The notes below the pieces were generated by a model. It did not search any database and was not told the origin of the DNA. It saw only the letters and a list, made by a program, of their open reading frames with translations. A program made the position numbers and the translations under genes. Below are positions 12,501-25,059 of a DNA stretch of 64,000 bases, piece by piece. Source of the stretch: Ochotona curzoniae (Eukaryota; Chordata; Mammalia; Lagomorpha; Ochotonidae); NCBI RefSeq assembly GCF_017591425.1, contig NW_024465885.1, positions 37,766,501-37,830,500 on the forward strand, given 5' to 3'. How positions within the stretch are numbered: position 1 is the first letter of the stretch; each line of letters begins with the position of its first letter.

Positions 12501-14155
12501 CCCTCTTGCTATGCCTCTGGAAAAGCACTGCATGTCTTAGGCATGGAAGGTGGATTGAGTGTTGAAGTTTCAAGAAGGGCAGGAAGGTGTAAAATCATTT
12601 TCTCTAGGAGGAGAAGGGAGCATTCAGTTCACCTTTTGAGACCAAAATCTGATTTCTCATGAGAGGATGGCCCCGATCGGGGCCGTTCTCTTCCACTTAG
12701 ATCGGGCAACCTTAGGGGCTGGGAAGTGCTCAAGGTGTTTGTGATCTTTGCACACATTTTTGAAGCCATCACCTCTTCTACCTCTTTAAAATCCTGGGCC
12801 TTTGGATAGCACACGTGCTACCTTATACTGCTTGCTCTCCACAGCTGCAGCCTTGCCTGCCCTACATCATTACTCACTGAAGAGAGCCCCTGGCCCACAG
12901 ACTTTCTTCCCACAAAGACTCCTGTTATCACTTTTAGTCATTTAGCATCCACATAAGCTTGCCTCTTAATCTCTCAACCTTCTTGCATTTTTCAATCTTT
13001 TCCTTCCTTTCATCATCAGCAGTAGCTGCACTATCTAGTAAATCTTAATCTATAAACATGGCTTTTATATTTCTGCAACACATATTCCATCATATTTTTG
13101 GAACTCATCCAGAGTTTCAATTTAGTGACAGCCAAATAAAAGAAGTGATAAAGGTTATGCCACCCCTTTCTATTCTTCATATTCTGCTGTGTTCCGTGTT
13201 GATTTATTGCCCTGCAATAAAATCACTCCTCTGTCTTTATTGTCAATATTCTTCGCACTTTCTCTTCCTGATGCCTGGTTGAATGCCAACACTGATTAGA
13301 TCCAACACTTTGGCTATCCTGAATGTGTTCCTACGGTACCCATTATGAACATTTTGATTTGGCCTAATAATTTATCAACCGGAATCTTAATGGGAATTAA
13401 GATACAAAGATATTAAAACTTTTATATCCACAGGCAACAAATTGCAGGAGAAAAATGCACATTTATGCTGATCTCACTTCATAAAATGAATAACCATTTT
13501 CCTAAGTTTGGTAGCTCTTACACATTTCTTTGGTCATATCTCGGTCTCATTTTTTGAGATTATCACCTTTGCAGCCCTTCTTGTTTATTTCCTTCAAGCA
13601 TCTCCTTGGTCCCTCTCATCCTTTGCAAATCAGTTAGCTCTTATTTCACCAAGCAGAACAGCATAGCAGAAGTGAATATCCCAAGATTCAGAACAAGAAG
13701 TCTGCACATCACTACCTTGGTGCTTACTTACAACCCATCTCAGGTATGATTAATGAGTGCATTTGGATTCCACTGAAGGGAACCTCTATATGCTGGACTC
13801 TTCTCTTTTCTACATTCAGGATACTGAGAGAAATCCCCTCTGTTTCTCACACCACAATCTATATTTCTCCATAAGTCTTGGCTTCACATGAATCCCAGTA
13901 TTTTACTCATTTTAGAGTGATCCTCTTCAAAAGTTCTGCACTACAGTCCCACTCCATCATATAATTAATTCATACATTTTTGTCTGTGATATTCATTCTG
14001 TGAGCATATTTTTATGATATCAAAGAAGGCTTTTTTCGCTTCATGTTTGTATTCATTGATTCATATTAAAATAATTATCTGCATGAAGACTTCACAACAT
14101 TGATTACAGTTACTTTTTCCTCTCTTTTATGAGTGGTGTGTTCAAGCCAAAAAAT
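9540..14155. other. CYYR1 intron sequence, nothing assigned
   Basis: Long AT-rich stretch without a SINE, L1 or coding signal that I can name. A GC-richer part (12280-12830) contains the perfect palindrome GGCCCCGATCGGGGCC at 12669-12684, listed separately. Confidence 0.4.
12669..12684. repeat. Perfect 16-bp GC-rich palindrome
   Basis: GGCCCCGATCGGGGCC is its own reverse complement. It is flanked by imperfect inverted AGAGGA / TTCTCT arms that extend it to about 30 bp. It stands out in an AT-rich intron. No known site is claimed. Confidence 0.8.
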
Positions 14156-14159
14156 ATTC

Positions 14160-14880
14160 TTTGTTTTATTTATTTCAGAAACAAACAAACAAAAAAAAAC
14201 CACACAGAGAAAGAATGACAAAAGTGAAAGAAAAAGAGATTGGAGAGATAGATCTATTCACTGGTTCACTTTTGAAATATTCCCAACAGCCAAAGTTGGA
14301 TCATGAGGTCAAAGACTAGAATATTTAACTCTACATCTCCCATGTGGTAGCAGGGACCCAAGCAGTTGAATCAGTATCTTTCACCTTTCAGAGCATTTCA
14401 TCAGGAAGCTAAATAAGAAGTGGTGGAGCCCAGACTCAAACCAACATTCCAATATGAATTGTAGGTACCAGACCCAGTGCAATGGCCTAGTGACTAAAGT
14501 TCTTGCCTTGAACGCACCAGAATAACATATGGGCGCCAGTTCTAATGCCAGCAGCTCCATTCTCCACTTCCCATCCAGCTCCCTGCTTGTGGCCTGCGAA
14601 AACAATAAAGGATGGCTCAACGCTATGGGGCCCTGCACCCACGTGGGAAACCTGGAGGAAAGTTCCTGGCTCCTGGCTTCAGATTGGCACAGCTCCGGCC
14701 ATTGAGACCATTTGGGGAGTGAACCATTAGATGGAAGATCATCCTCTCTGTCCCTCCTCCTCTCTGTATATCTGATTTTGCAATGAAAATAAAATAGATC
14801 TTTTTAAAAAATTAAATGAGTGTAGGTACCCAAAGTGGCAGTTTACCTGAATTTGCTACAATGCCTCCTTCAGGGCCAAC
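14160..14880 (-). mobile_element. Old CSINE split by a younger CSINE
   Basis: The reversed old copy runs from TTTATTTATTTCAGAAAC to 14469 and resumes at about 14831 with CCCAAAGTGGCAGTTTACCTGAATTTGCTACAATGCC. The interruption is the plus-strand CSINE at 14470-14820. Confidence 0.8.
14470..14820 (+). mobile_element. CSINE nested in an older CSINE, perfect TSD
   Basis: Head GACCCAGTGCAATGGCCTAG, then GGGCGCCAGTTCTAATGCCAG, body and A-rich tail. The 10-bp repeat TGTAGGTACC at 14460-14469 is duplicated at 14821-14830, proving insertion into the older SINE. Confidence 0.9.
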
Positions 14881-17100
14881 CTTGGTTGATAACAATATTT
14901 CTCCATTTGGGTTTGTCAAACATTTTTTAATGTAAGATTCCCACTGTGAACTCCCATAGCATGATCATACTCAGTGGTGTCATTTTCAGAGTAACACACC
15001 AAGGTGCATCAAGACCAGCTGTCCCTCTTTGATGCTATTAAGGTTGATTTGCCTGATCAAGATTTTATTTGGTTCCCCCTTCTGGAGTTACTAACTTTTC
15101 TCTTGCACATGGCAAGGAATCTAGTGAACACTTCAAGATCTGCTACCAAGCTGCTACTTGACAACAGTCTCCTGTACATTAACAACCTGTTCTTTTTTTC
15201 TGAAACATTTTTATATGATTGTTTAAAACGAAGATTTTTCCAATTTTACAACTCATGTTAACATTCACTCTTTGATGATTTTCTGTTAGGAAAAGCCCTC
15301 ATCCCCCATTTCCTTTCTGCACGCTCTCTTTCTCTATCTTTCTCTCGCTCGCTCGCTCACTCTACTTACCGACATATTTACTAGTCATCAGAATCTAACT
15401 GTTGTCTTCCTTTTCAAGAGCTCAAAATGTATATCAGTCTCCTTCATGGCACAGATATCTCTTGCTTTCCTTTTGTTGGCATTTTATATCTTCGGAAAGT
15501 ATTTTGTTATGTTTTACTCTGCTCTTTTTACTCAGATGAATAAATATTATCCACACCTACGTTTTAAAAAGAGAATTAACTTAATAACTTTTGTTTTCAA
15601 TGAAGTTCTAGAGAGTGGAGAAAATGTAATACTTGACAAATAATCCTGATTTTCACATTGACCATTAAAAAACTGCATTTAAAGATGACACCTAACCTAT
15701 CCATTTGGGAAGAAATGAAAAACTTCATTTTAGAAGGTCATTGTCCAACAAAACACAGGGTGTGGCAGGAGGCCACCCTCCCCTCTCTGCCACCCCATGA
15801 AGAGTAAGTATGTTCTCTGCAGAGTTCCCACTGAGAGTCTTCCCCCGAGATGTGATAACGTTTATGAAATTATGTTCTCATTTATCTGGTCTCTGGGCCA
15901 GGGGACTACACAATGCAGTGTGTTGGGTTGTTATCTCAATTATTACACAACTAATTAATTAATGTGAGCAAAGGTCTTTGGTATTTCCACAGATGAAGGA
16001 TTTTAAAAAGTATTCAGTACTTTTGTGTGCTGTTTCTTGATTCTTTAAGTAAAAGCTTAATTAGTGACTTCGGGAAGGAAATGAAAGGTAATCAAGCATA
16101 CTACGCTTTTGAAGAACTAGTCTTTCTAAAGCAAAAATGTCTCCACCATAAGAGTCATTATGTTTCTTGCATTATTGAACTCTCAGAACAATGAATTTAC
16201 TGAAATGTAGCATGTTGCTCTTATATCTGCCAATACAAATGTCATTTTGAAGTTTTGGAAACATATTTCTTTGCCCAAAAAAGAAATCAAAGTCCAATAA
16301 AATATTTTACCTTACACTGAAATGGTGATATTTGGCAACTTCTAACTTTATGTAAAGTCTGAACTTATAGAAGTATGAAATAAAGTATTAAATATTTCAT
16401 AAAATGCTTTAAAATTCCTGTTTTAGTTTTGTGATTTTTATAATAGATAAATATCAATTTCAATTAAACTTAATTTTTTATCAAGCAAATATGGACCTAG
16501 AATGCTTTCTGTGGAGCACTGTTTCCTGCATTCTTTTCAATTAATCTTTTTCAATTAAAGTCCTTGCTCGATTTTCCTCAATTCTTTCCCTGGGTTTTGG
16601 GATAAAAAAAATGAGACAATGTGGGAAGAATGTAAAATAACTTTATTTCCTGATATCTTAGTCTCAGCATCTTTGTCCTAACATTATTCTTGGCAAGTTG
16701 GGAAGATTTGGAAGGTTGCTTTTATAATGAGTAAAGGCGCTGTCTTTATTCCATCATAGAGTTTAAGGTCCTTTCCCTATGTATTGACATACAGTGTATA
16801 CTGAATCAGGGCTTGAAAAAAGCCATGCACTTTATTGATTCATCATGTAGAAAAAAATCTGTTAGGCCAGCCTGGTCTTATGTCCTTTGGCTAGAGTGAT
16901 CAATGAAAAGGACAATGATTTCTGACTCGGGAAACTACTGCTCTAGCAGGAGGAAATGAAAAATGAGCATTGTGATTAGGTAAGTAATATTTTAACCCAA
17001 AAGAAAACAAAAAGAATACTGAGGGGGAAAGGAGAATGGCATAACAAAAATTGGAACATACTATCATCTTTTTCCTCATTATTAGACTGACACCTGACAT
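14881..17100. other. CYYR1 intron sequence, nothing assigned
   Basis: Contains a short pyrimidine run with CTCG repeats (15325-15362). The 15930-16090 part is rich in TAATTA-type homeodomain motifs. No transposon or exon was recognised. Confidence 0.4.
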
Positions 17101-17104
17101 ATTT

Positions 17105-17397
17105 TATTTGTTTTCAAAGAGCAAGAGAGTGTGAAGGATCAAGTGGGAGAGAGATGTTGATCTTCCAGTTAACTCCCCAAAGGTCTACCATGACTAGGCT
17201 GGACTAGGCTAAAGCTGACCAGAAGTTCAGTCTAGGTCTCTCATGAGTGCCATGGAAACCATTGCTGCCTTGCTGAGTCTGCACTAGCAGGAAAACGGAG
17301 TGAGCAGCTGATTGTCAAACCCAGGCACTCCACTATCGGATACCGGTGTCATTCAACTGGTATATGCATTGCTAGGCTAAATACCTAGCCCCGCAGT
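17105..17397 (-). mobile_element. Old CSINE
   Basis: Reversed, diverged copy: ATTTGTTTTCAAAGAGCAAGAGAG, GATCTTCCAGTTAACTCCCC, a GGTCTCTCATGAGTG block, TCAAACCCAGGCACTCC (B-box reverse) and GATACCGGTGTC. Confidence 0.7.
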
Positions 17398-18887
17398 CAT
17401 TAAATGGTTGCTCAGGATGTTATAATTCAGGAAGTGATCTTCGATTAAAGAGTAGAAAGAAATCAGCTAGTCAGTGCTCTAGGCAAATCTCCAAGCTGAG
17501 AGAATGATTTATTTGTTCAATGAACAGCAATGAAAACTGCTGGTGGGACCGCAATGGAAAGAGGAGTAGAAATAGAGGAAGGGTAAGAAGCACAAAAAGG
17601 ATCCAATCCATGGAATTGCCTCAAAGGCCCCAGGAAAGTATATATGTATTTTACTTTGAATGTAATGAGAAACTTATAGATTCCATCCTGCCTGTGATCT
17701 GATGTTTGCCTTAGAGGAGTTGCTTGCTTTGACAACTTTTTAAAAGTAGAGCCAAGTGTTCCTGGTGCACAGGTCACATGCATGTCTGGAGGTAGAGAGG
17801 AATCAAGGACGACCCTGAGCAGTGGCAGGACCAGAGAACCCACACTGGGAATTGTGAAGGCTACAGATGGAACAAGGTTTTAAGATCAGAAGAATAGCTT
17901 TACATATGTTCAATTTGTCCTATCTTCTAAACATGTAAACACAACATCAAGTAGCCAATAGAATAAAACCAATCTGGAATTCAAAAAGAGACTTGGTACA
18001 GAAAGAGAGAACTTCGGTTTGCTCTAGTGTGTGAAGGATACACTTATCCCAAGGAACGTGGAAGAGGACACAAGATGGCGCTCTGGGGCCCTCCAACGTG
18101 AAGGTACTGGGAATAAGGAAGCACTAACAAAAGAGGCACATCATGCCTAGTTCATCTAAAACTTGATCCCTTAAGTTGAAGATGATAGAGAAAACGATAA
18201 AAGAGAAGGGGAGAATGAGGGAATTAACACATAAGGCAAGTTGCATATAAAAAGTACCCTGTTGTATAGAGATTGAGAGACGACATGAGTATGTATGGAT
18301 GGGAAATTAATTTCCTCAGGATGTGTGAAATTTAAAGCTTGTCTGATTTTTAAGATGCAGTTATACACACACAGATTGATTTAAAAGCCCTGTTGAAAAC
18401 AGGTAATGCAAAATGCAGCATTTTATAAAAATCACATGTACTGAATATATTTATATGTGAAACATCTAAAAGTCTCAACACTTGTAAAATTATTCATTTA
18501 TTACCTCTGTTCTTTCTGGAGAATTTTAATATTCTAACTGTTCTCTTTGCATGATGAATGCATATGAAAACTTTGCTGAATACTTTTTCTGAAGACATAA
18601 ATACCTACTAAATCTCATGTCAGTTTATTGAGACACAAAACTTCTTTCTTTTCTAATTACTTGTTAGTACTACTGACAGCTAGTCACAGCAGATGCGAAT
18701 TATTTATTTATCTTAACTAGGAGTGACTTGCAACTTTATTCCATGAGACAACCATAGAAAATATCTTCAAATATGAGTTGGATTTATCATCTGGATCAAA
18801 ACCATCGCTGTTCAAAGTTAGATCTTCAACTCAGATTTATATAGAAACATTCTAGAAAGCCAGATATTGTTTCACTGAAAGCTTTTA

Positions 18888-19175
<288 letters not shown>

Positions 19176-19189
19176 CTAGCTTTACAAAA

Positions 19190-19415
19190 AAATATTATTT
19201 GAGAGGCAAAGAGACATAGCGAGTAGAGGGAAAGACATACCGAGTGGGAGAGAACTTCTGTCTACTGGTTTACTCTCCAAATGACTGCAATAGTCAGACT
19301 GGGCCAGGCCAAATCCAGGATCCAGCAATTCAATCCAGGTTAGGCAAATAAGGGGGAAGGACTGAAACTACCTGAGCCATCAACTGCTCCCTCCCGGGGT
19401 GCACATTACTAGGAA
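19190..19415 (-). mobile_element. Old truncated CSINE next to a CYYR1 exon
   Basis: Reversed copy (ATTATTTGAGAGGCAAAGAGAC ... CAATCCAGGTTAGGC ... GAGCCATCAACTGCTCCC) about 70 bp upstream of the transmembrane exon acceptor on the minus strand. It may overlap the branch-point neighbourhood. Confidence 0.65.
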
Positions 19416-19817
19416 ACTGAAATGAAGCACCTGATCTTGGACTGTTCGGCAGTCACTCCAAAGCTGGTGGAGACCCCCAAGAAGGAGCGTGAAGGCCGGT
19501 CACGTGCTTACTCAAAGCACACGTGTTAAAGAGTCTCACTAGGATGCCTGAGTCTTTCAAACAGAACTCTGTCACTCTATGACAAGTACTTCTTCACAAA
19601 CGTTGTTACGGTTAATTCTTAACAATCAAGAACTTTCCCCAAATCAGTAACCAAGTTGCCTCTTGGATTCTAATAAACATTTATAAATCTTTAGGGATTT
19701 TTTTTCTAACACATTTGACCAATGCTTCATTCAGATTCTAGTTTCAAAAATTCACATTTTTAACAAAGCATAATTCATATATGCTATCTAAACGAATAAT
19801 TAAAAATCCAGTCTGCT

Positions 19818-20144
19818 GGGTCCCGGCACAGTAGACTAGCAGCTAAAGTCCTCGCCTTGCATGTGCTGGGGTCCCATATGGGCACTGGCCAGGATCCCAG
19901 CAGCTCTACTTCCCATCCAGCTCCCTGCCTGTGGCCTGGGAAAGCAGTGGAGGTTGGCTCAAAGCTTTGGGGCCCTGCACTCATGTGGGAGATCCAGAAG
20001 AGGCTCTGGGCTCCTGGCTTCAGATCGTCACAGCTTCAGCCATTGAGGCCACTTGGGGAGTGAATCAGTGGATGGAAGATGGAAGATCTTCCTCTCTGAC
20101 TATCCTCCTCTCTGTATATCTGCCTTTCAAAATTAAAAAAAAAA
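19818..20144 (+). mobile_element. CSINE with diverged TSD
   Basis: Full-length plus-strand copy with pika-type head CCTCGCCTTGCATGTGC and an A-rich tail. The flanks AAAAATCCAGTCTGCT and AAAAAGCCATTCTGCT are a recognisable target duplication with three changes. Confidence 0.9.
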
Positions 20145-20164
20145 TTAAAAAGCCATTCTGCTTT

Positions 20165-22260
20165 GTAAATAAAACAACTTTACTGAGCTTAGGAGTATGT
20201 GTGTTTAACAAAAATAACTGGATAAATGACAACATATAAAATACAACTTAATTATCTGTTTCTTATTCAAATTTTCCATGGATTGAGAATACTTGACACA
20301 GCAAAGAAAACTAAATCGAACATATTCTTTTATTATGCAGAGTACAGTTATGACAAATATTCTCACTCAATTAGGAACAATGTAAGCAAAACCTTTATTT
20401 ATATTCATGATAATGGTCTTCTCTACAAGACTCCAGCTAATACAACAAAAGCATACAACAGAATAGAAAAACATATTGCATGAAGCAGTCAACAGTGTGC
20501 ATATTTCTGAATAACAGGATTTATTGGCATCTGCATCCATTTATTTTTGAAAAGTAATGAGGAAAGTGTTCTCAAAATGAAAACTATGATCAGAGATCAT
20601 TTAAAACTATGTTTCATAGGAAATATGGTGCACATGTGCACCAAAATTGTAACAAGAAATGTTCACCGAGGTGACAGGAAAAAGCACAAAGCATCCAAGA
20701 ATAACTCATAGTATGATTTAAAAAGCTGGAGATCCAGTTAAATTATAGTGAAAAGTTGATGATGCATAGTTAACGTAATGAAGGAAAGATAAACCACCGA
20801 TACTAACATAATTGCAGAGAGGGCAGAACTATATATGACTTTCTGTATCGATGTTATAATCAATAAGTAGTGATTATCTTGTGAATATAAATCTTTTTCT
20901 AACTTGCATGTTCAAGTCTTACAAATAGTCTATCCAGTAAATTGTGCCTTATTTCTCAATCTTACTACATTCCTTTTTACATTTTATCTATTCATTTCTA
21001 ATGGTGTTTAGGGCTATAACCTCTCGGACAAACTTTGACATTGCCTAAATCAGTGATCAATATTAGTATTTCTGTGATATTGATGATAACGCTTACTTTT
21101 CTTTTCCCTTACCACTTCTGTAGTAAATTTTCAAACACTTATTATTAATCTCCTTCCTGCCAAAATCCTTATAAATGACTCACACAACTCTCAATCACTT
21201 TTCAGTACTCAAGCACAGTAGAAATAGTTCATCAGCTCAGTTCTGTCCCCTGTGACGGAACTCTTCCTTCACTCCATGGCCCACTGGACTCTCTGACTCT
21301 GAGCTGCTTCCCTTTGGATCAGCTCAGTGATTCTCAAACTTAATTGCCAGACTCCATTCTTGACATTTCGCTGTGAACTGCTGTGTTTTCTAAAGCAACT
21401 TTTTTCGTTAGTTGCTGTGTTTCCTGTGCTTTTTACGTGACATGCCTGAGTAGTTTCTGAAAGATGGGATCAAAATGGAGTCTTTCATTCCTTGTACACC
21501 TGAAATTGTTAGTCTTCTGCTAGATCATTTTGAGTGAGGATACTTGAAGTCACTTCCCATACAGTGTTTCATTTTCAGCCACAAAAACAGTTTCTCCAGC
21601 TTCGTTCTTGAATAGCATAACCCTTGCTGCCAGCTTCCTGGATCTGGGAGTTTTACTGTTACGAACAGTATTTACACAAAATCCTTGTGCTTCCAGCTGC
21701 CTGGTCCTGCTTCTCTCTCCTCAGTATTTGTTATCTTTTGGGGTTACGTGTGGCAGCTGAGAGGTGGAAGCCACAGAAACAAATCTGCAGGATATAAAAA
21801 CCTGGTCTCTGGAGCTGGAACACCTCTGCTTCAATTGGAACTGGGCTTCCGTTTCCTTGGTTCCTTTCCTGCTTCCTTTCCAAGGACCTTAGCACGAGCC
21901 TTGTGCCTGTGGACGCATTTGCCATAAGACTAACTTCTTAGTCTCAGTGCTATCTGAATTAGTATATTAGGGCAGTTCCAGTACATCTCACTCCAATCCC
22001 TGGAGCTCAGGTACTTAGGTCAGAAATGTCCAGATTCTGGAATAAGATCAGCGAAAGGTCCTTCTAAGGGCAGCCAGAGTAGCACCCTGAGACTATTTGC
22101 ACTTTTAATGTAACGCTGTGAATGTTATCGCTTAGGGTTTGCACAGAAGCCAGCAAAATAAAGACCAAGGCTTGCACACATCAATCTTGTCACCAAGTGA
22201 AATTCATGTGCAACTCTGAAACATCCAACATACTCTAACAGTGAAGGTGCAAAAAACATG
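20165..22260. other. CYYR1 intron, nothing assigned
   Basis: AT-rich sequence to 21 kb, then a GC-richer 21.2-22.2 kb part with short spurious ORFs. No family was recognised. AGTGATTCTCAAACTTAATT near 21327 weakly resembles an end of an old hAT-type MER element. Confidence 0.35.
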
Positions 22261-22261
22261 C

Positions 22262-23105
22262 GTGAACTTACTTTTGTATTTTCCAGAAGATATTTTCTAG
22301 GAAACTGTGGTATACAGGCACTATGGAATGCTTCTCAGTCATTAAAAAAAAAGTAGAAATCCTGTCTTTTGCAACAAAATGGATGCAAGTAGGAACTATT
22401 ATTAGCAAGTAAGCCAATTTCAAGAACACAAATATCATGTTTCCTATGATATGTGACAGCTAGTATATAACACACACATAAAAGTGTAAGAATGAAAGTC
22501 ACTTTGGGATAGGATCATCATTTTTAGCCCAGATTGTAAACTGGTGGAAATACAGTTTTGTGGTTTGTTTACATTTTGTTTGTTGAATATTAGTGCTGGT
22601 GACAAGCCAATAAAGAGAGAATGAATTAAAATCGTGAGTGCCAATGATATAGAAGAGATGAAAGAGAGGTTGGGGAAATTTAGGGAGATGAGAAAAGTCT
22701 TCTTGGAACTGGACCTAGGTGTAGGCCCCGGTCTCCCAAGGGTTAACTCCACAGCTCAGCTGTTTCTCAAAGGTGTAACAGGAAGGGCAATCATGGCCTG
22801 ATACATTTAGCCCCTGGCTTGACTGCAATTTCCCTCCTTCCTGCTTCCCATTTTTGCACGTCCTTGGGGGAGCTTAGGTGTTGCTTAACCATTGGGAAGA
22901 TCCTGGGAGGGGCCAAGCAGACTATATAAGAGAGTTCGACTTTGAATCAAGACCTCTGTGTGTTGTGTGTGTTGTCTGTCTTGTCTGTCTCATAAACCTA
23001 GTCCCTCCGCTCGACTCGGGGCTGGAAGTACGTGGCGACGCGGGCGTTGCCAACACCTAGGGAATGCATAAAATCTGTTCTTATAATAATCAAAATTTTC
23101 AAAAC
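22262..23105 (+). mobile_element. L1 3' end interrupted by a solo LTR
   Basis: The L1 3' UTR signature includes CACTATGGAATGCTTCTCAGTCATTAAAAAA, GTAGAAATCCTGTCTTTTGCAACAAAATGGATGCAA and CAAATATCATGTTT, then TCTTGGAACTGGACCTAGG. After the LTR it continues GGAATGCATAAAATCTGTTCTT. The related copy at 41945-42310 reads TTGGAACTACACCTACGGAATACATAAAAT without interruption, giving the empty-site comparison. Confidence 0.8.
22720..23055 (+). mobile_element. Solo LTR (336 bp) of an endogenous retrovirus
   Basis: Starts TGTAGGCCCC and ends GCCAACA (TG...CA ends), bounded by the 6-bp duplication CCTAGG at 22714-22719 and 23056-23061. It has a TATATAAG box at 22923-22930, a TG-rich stretch and a CATAAA hexamer at 22991-22996, so it reads on the plus strand. 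A 6-bp TSD favours a class II (ERVK/beta-like) element. No internal retroviral genes are present: this is a recombination-derived solo LTR. The family name is unknown to me. Confidence 0.85.
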
Positions 23106-23109
23106 CCTT

Positions 23110-23885
23110 TCCGCATTCACTTCAAAAAACACAGTATACCATAAAAATTTCAATAAATTCCCTTGAGAGATAGCCATAGTCATTTTCACTGAATTAAATT
23201 GAGAAGGCAAAATGTGAGACATATTTAGATGTGTTACTATTAATAATTAAAGAGTGGCAAGGTCTAGAAGACTAATGAATCTTTTCAAAAATGATTTATC
23301 AAAGGAGATGATTTGAAGTAATGAAACTAAAAATAAGAATTTTTATCATAATTTTCAGTTCCAAATAAGATGCAACTGGAGGGCTTAATTTATATTCTAG
23401 AAACAATCGATGGGCTAATTATGCAGCCATGGGGTGTCCAAAGGATGTGTTGTGCAAATTGTGAAATTTTCAAATCAGAGCATATTTATATTCATTAATT
23501 ACATTTTTTTTTTAAAGAGTGAAGGAGAAATAAGCCACATTTTGTTTCCTTGTTGGCAGCTCTGGCAATCGTGCTTGATCTAGAGGTCACTAAAGAGCTT
23601 GCGACTAAATGTGTGAAATGAGGTTTTCAAACCGCATCATGACTCTGCTGTCCTTGATCCTCGGGTCCCATTTGTGGTTGTGACTTAGTTATAGCATTCA
23701 TATCTGCTATTAATTAAATTAAACAATAAACAAAGAGCAACCTTTCTGCTTATAAATATGTTGGTGTAGTTAACTGTTAGAATGAGAGAAGCTTTTAGTT
23801 TGAGAAATTTGGCATCATGAAAATCTTGAAAATATTTTAACGTATGTGTTTTAATTTGAAGAATGCATTGTGGTGCGTGCATATT
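23110..23885. other. CYYR1 intron, nothing assigned
   Basis: AT-rich sequence without recognised elements. Confidence 0.4.
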
Positions 23886-23901
23886 TCCTCTATGTTTAAA
23901 A

Positions 23902-24218
23902 GGATTCATTTATTTTTTCATTGGAGAGTCAGATGCACAGAAAGGAGGAGAGACCAAAGAGAAATATCTTCTGTCCACTCCCCAAGCCGCCACAACGGCC
24001 AGAGCTGTGCTGATCTGAAACCAGGAGCTCAGACCTCCTCCAGGTGTTCCACGTGGTTGCAGGGTCCCAAAGTCTTGGGCCATACTCTACTGCCTTTCCA
24101 GGCCACAAGCAGGGAGCTGGATGGGAAGTGGGGCCACCAGGATTAGAACTGGCGCCTATATGGGATCCTGGCAAGTGCAAGGCGAGGACTTCAGCTGCTT
24201 GGCTACTGCGCTGGCCCC
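23902..24218 (-). mobile_element. CSINE with TSD
   Basis: Reversed pika-type copy, from TTCATTTATTTTTTCATTGGAGAG through GATTAGAACTGGCGCC and GCAAGGCGAGGAC to GCGCTGGCCCC. CCTCTATGTTTAAA (about 23888-23901) is repeated as CCTCTATTTTAAA (about 24219-24231). Confidence 0.9.
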
Positions 24219-24721
24219 CCTCTATTTTAAACTTTCATTTTGGAATAATTATAAACTGACATGAAAAATTGAAAATCTAAATAGCATAAAGAGGTCTTGC
24301 ATATGCTTCAACCAGTTTCCCTCAATAAGTGTATCATAGGTAACAATAGCACAGCATCAAAATGGGAAATTTGGTTTCTAACATGGGTGTGCACCTAAGC
24401 ACTTCATCTAACACAAAGTTTCTTTTGACGGATACAGAAAGCAAGGTGAAAACTGTTACCTTCTCACTACCACAAGGGTCATGGGTATTGGAATAGTTTT
24501 TGCTTTGTCTTAAGATACTACTTCGTGGTTACATGTATTTCTTCATTTTTTTTTTCACACCAGCAACTTCCTGTACCACTAATATTTCTCCACTTCTATA
24601 ATTTTGCAATTTCACCAATGAAATCATTTAGTATGCATTTGATTGAGGTGGGCTTTCTGTCACTCAGTATAATACCCTTAGCATCTATCCTGATTTATAT
24701 ATGTGTCACTAGTTCATTATT

Positions 24722-25059
24722 AGCGCTTGCACTGTAATATAGGGGGAAAGATGCCATGTGCAATGCTGGCATCCTACATGGTGCTGGATCAGGGTCCAGC
24801 TGCTCCACATCCTATCTGTCATTCTGCTAATGTGCCTGGTAAAACAGAGGAGGATGGCACAAGTGCTTGTGTCTCTCCACCCACATGGGAGACGCAGATG
24901 AAGCTCTTGGCACTTTTCTTCAGACATGCCAAGCTCTAGCTGTTGTGATCATCTGGGGAGTCAACCAGTGGATGGAAGATAACTTACTGTCTCCCCACTG
25001 CACCCTGCCCTTCTCTCTGCGACTCTTTCTAATAAAATAAATTACTCTTTAAAAAATTG
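24722..25059 (+). mobile_element. Old CSINE inside L1
   Basis: Diverged plus-strand copy: AGCGCTTGCACTGTAATATAG head, GCAATGCTGGCATCC, ATGTGCCTGGTAAAACAG, TGGGGAGTCAACCAGTGG, TAATAAAATAAATTACTCTTTAAA tail. Confidence 0.8.
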
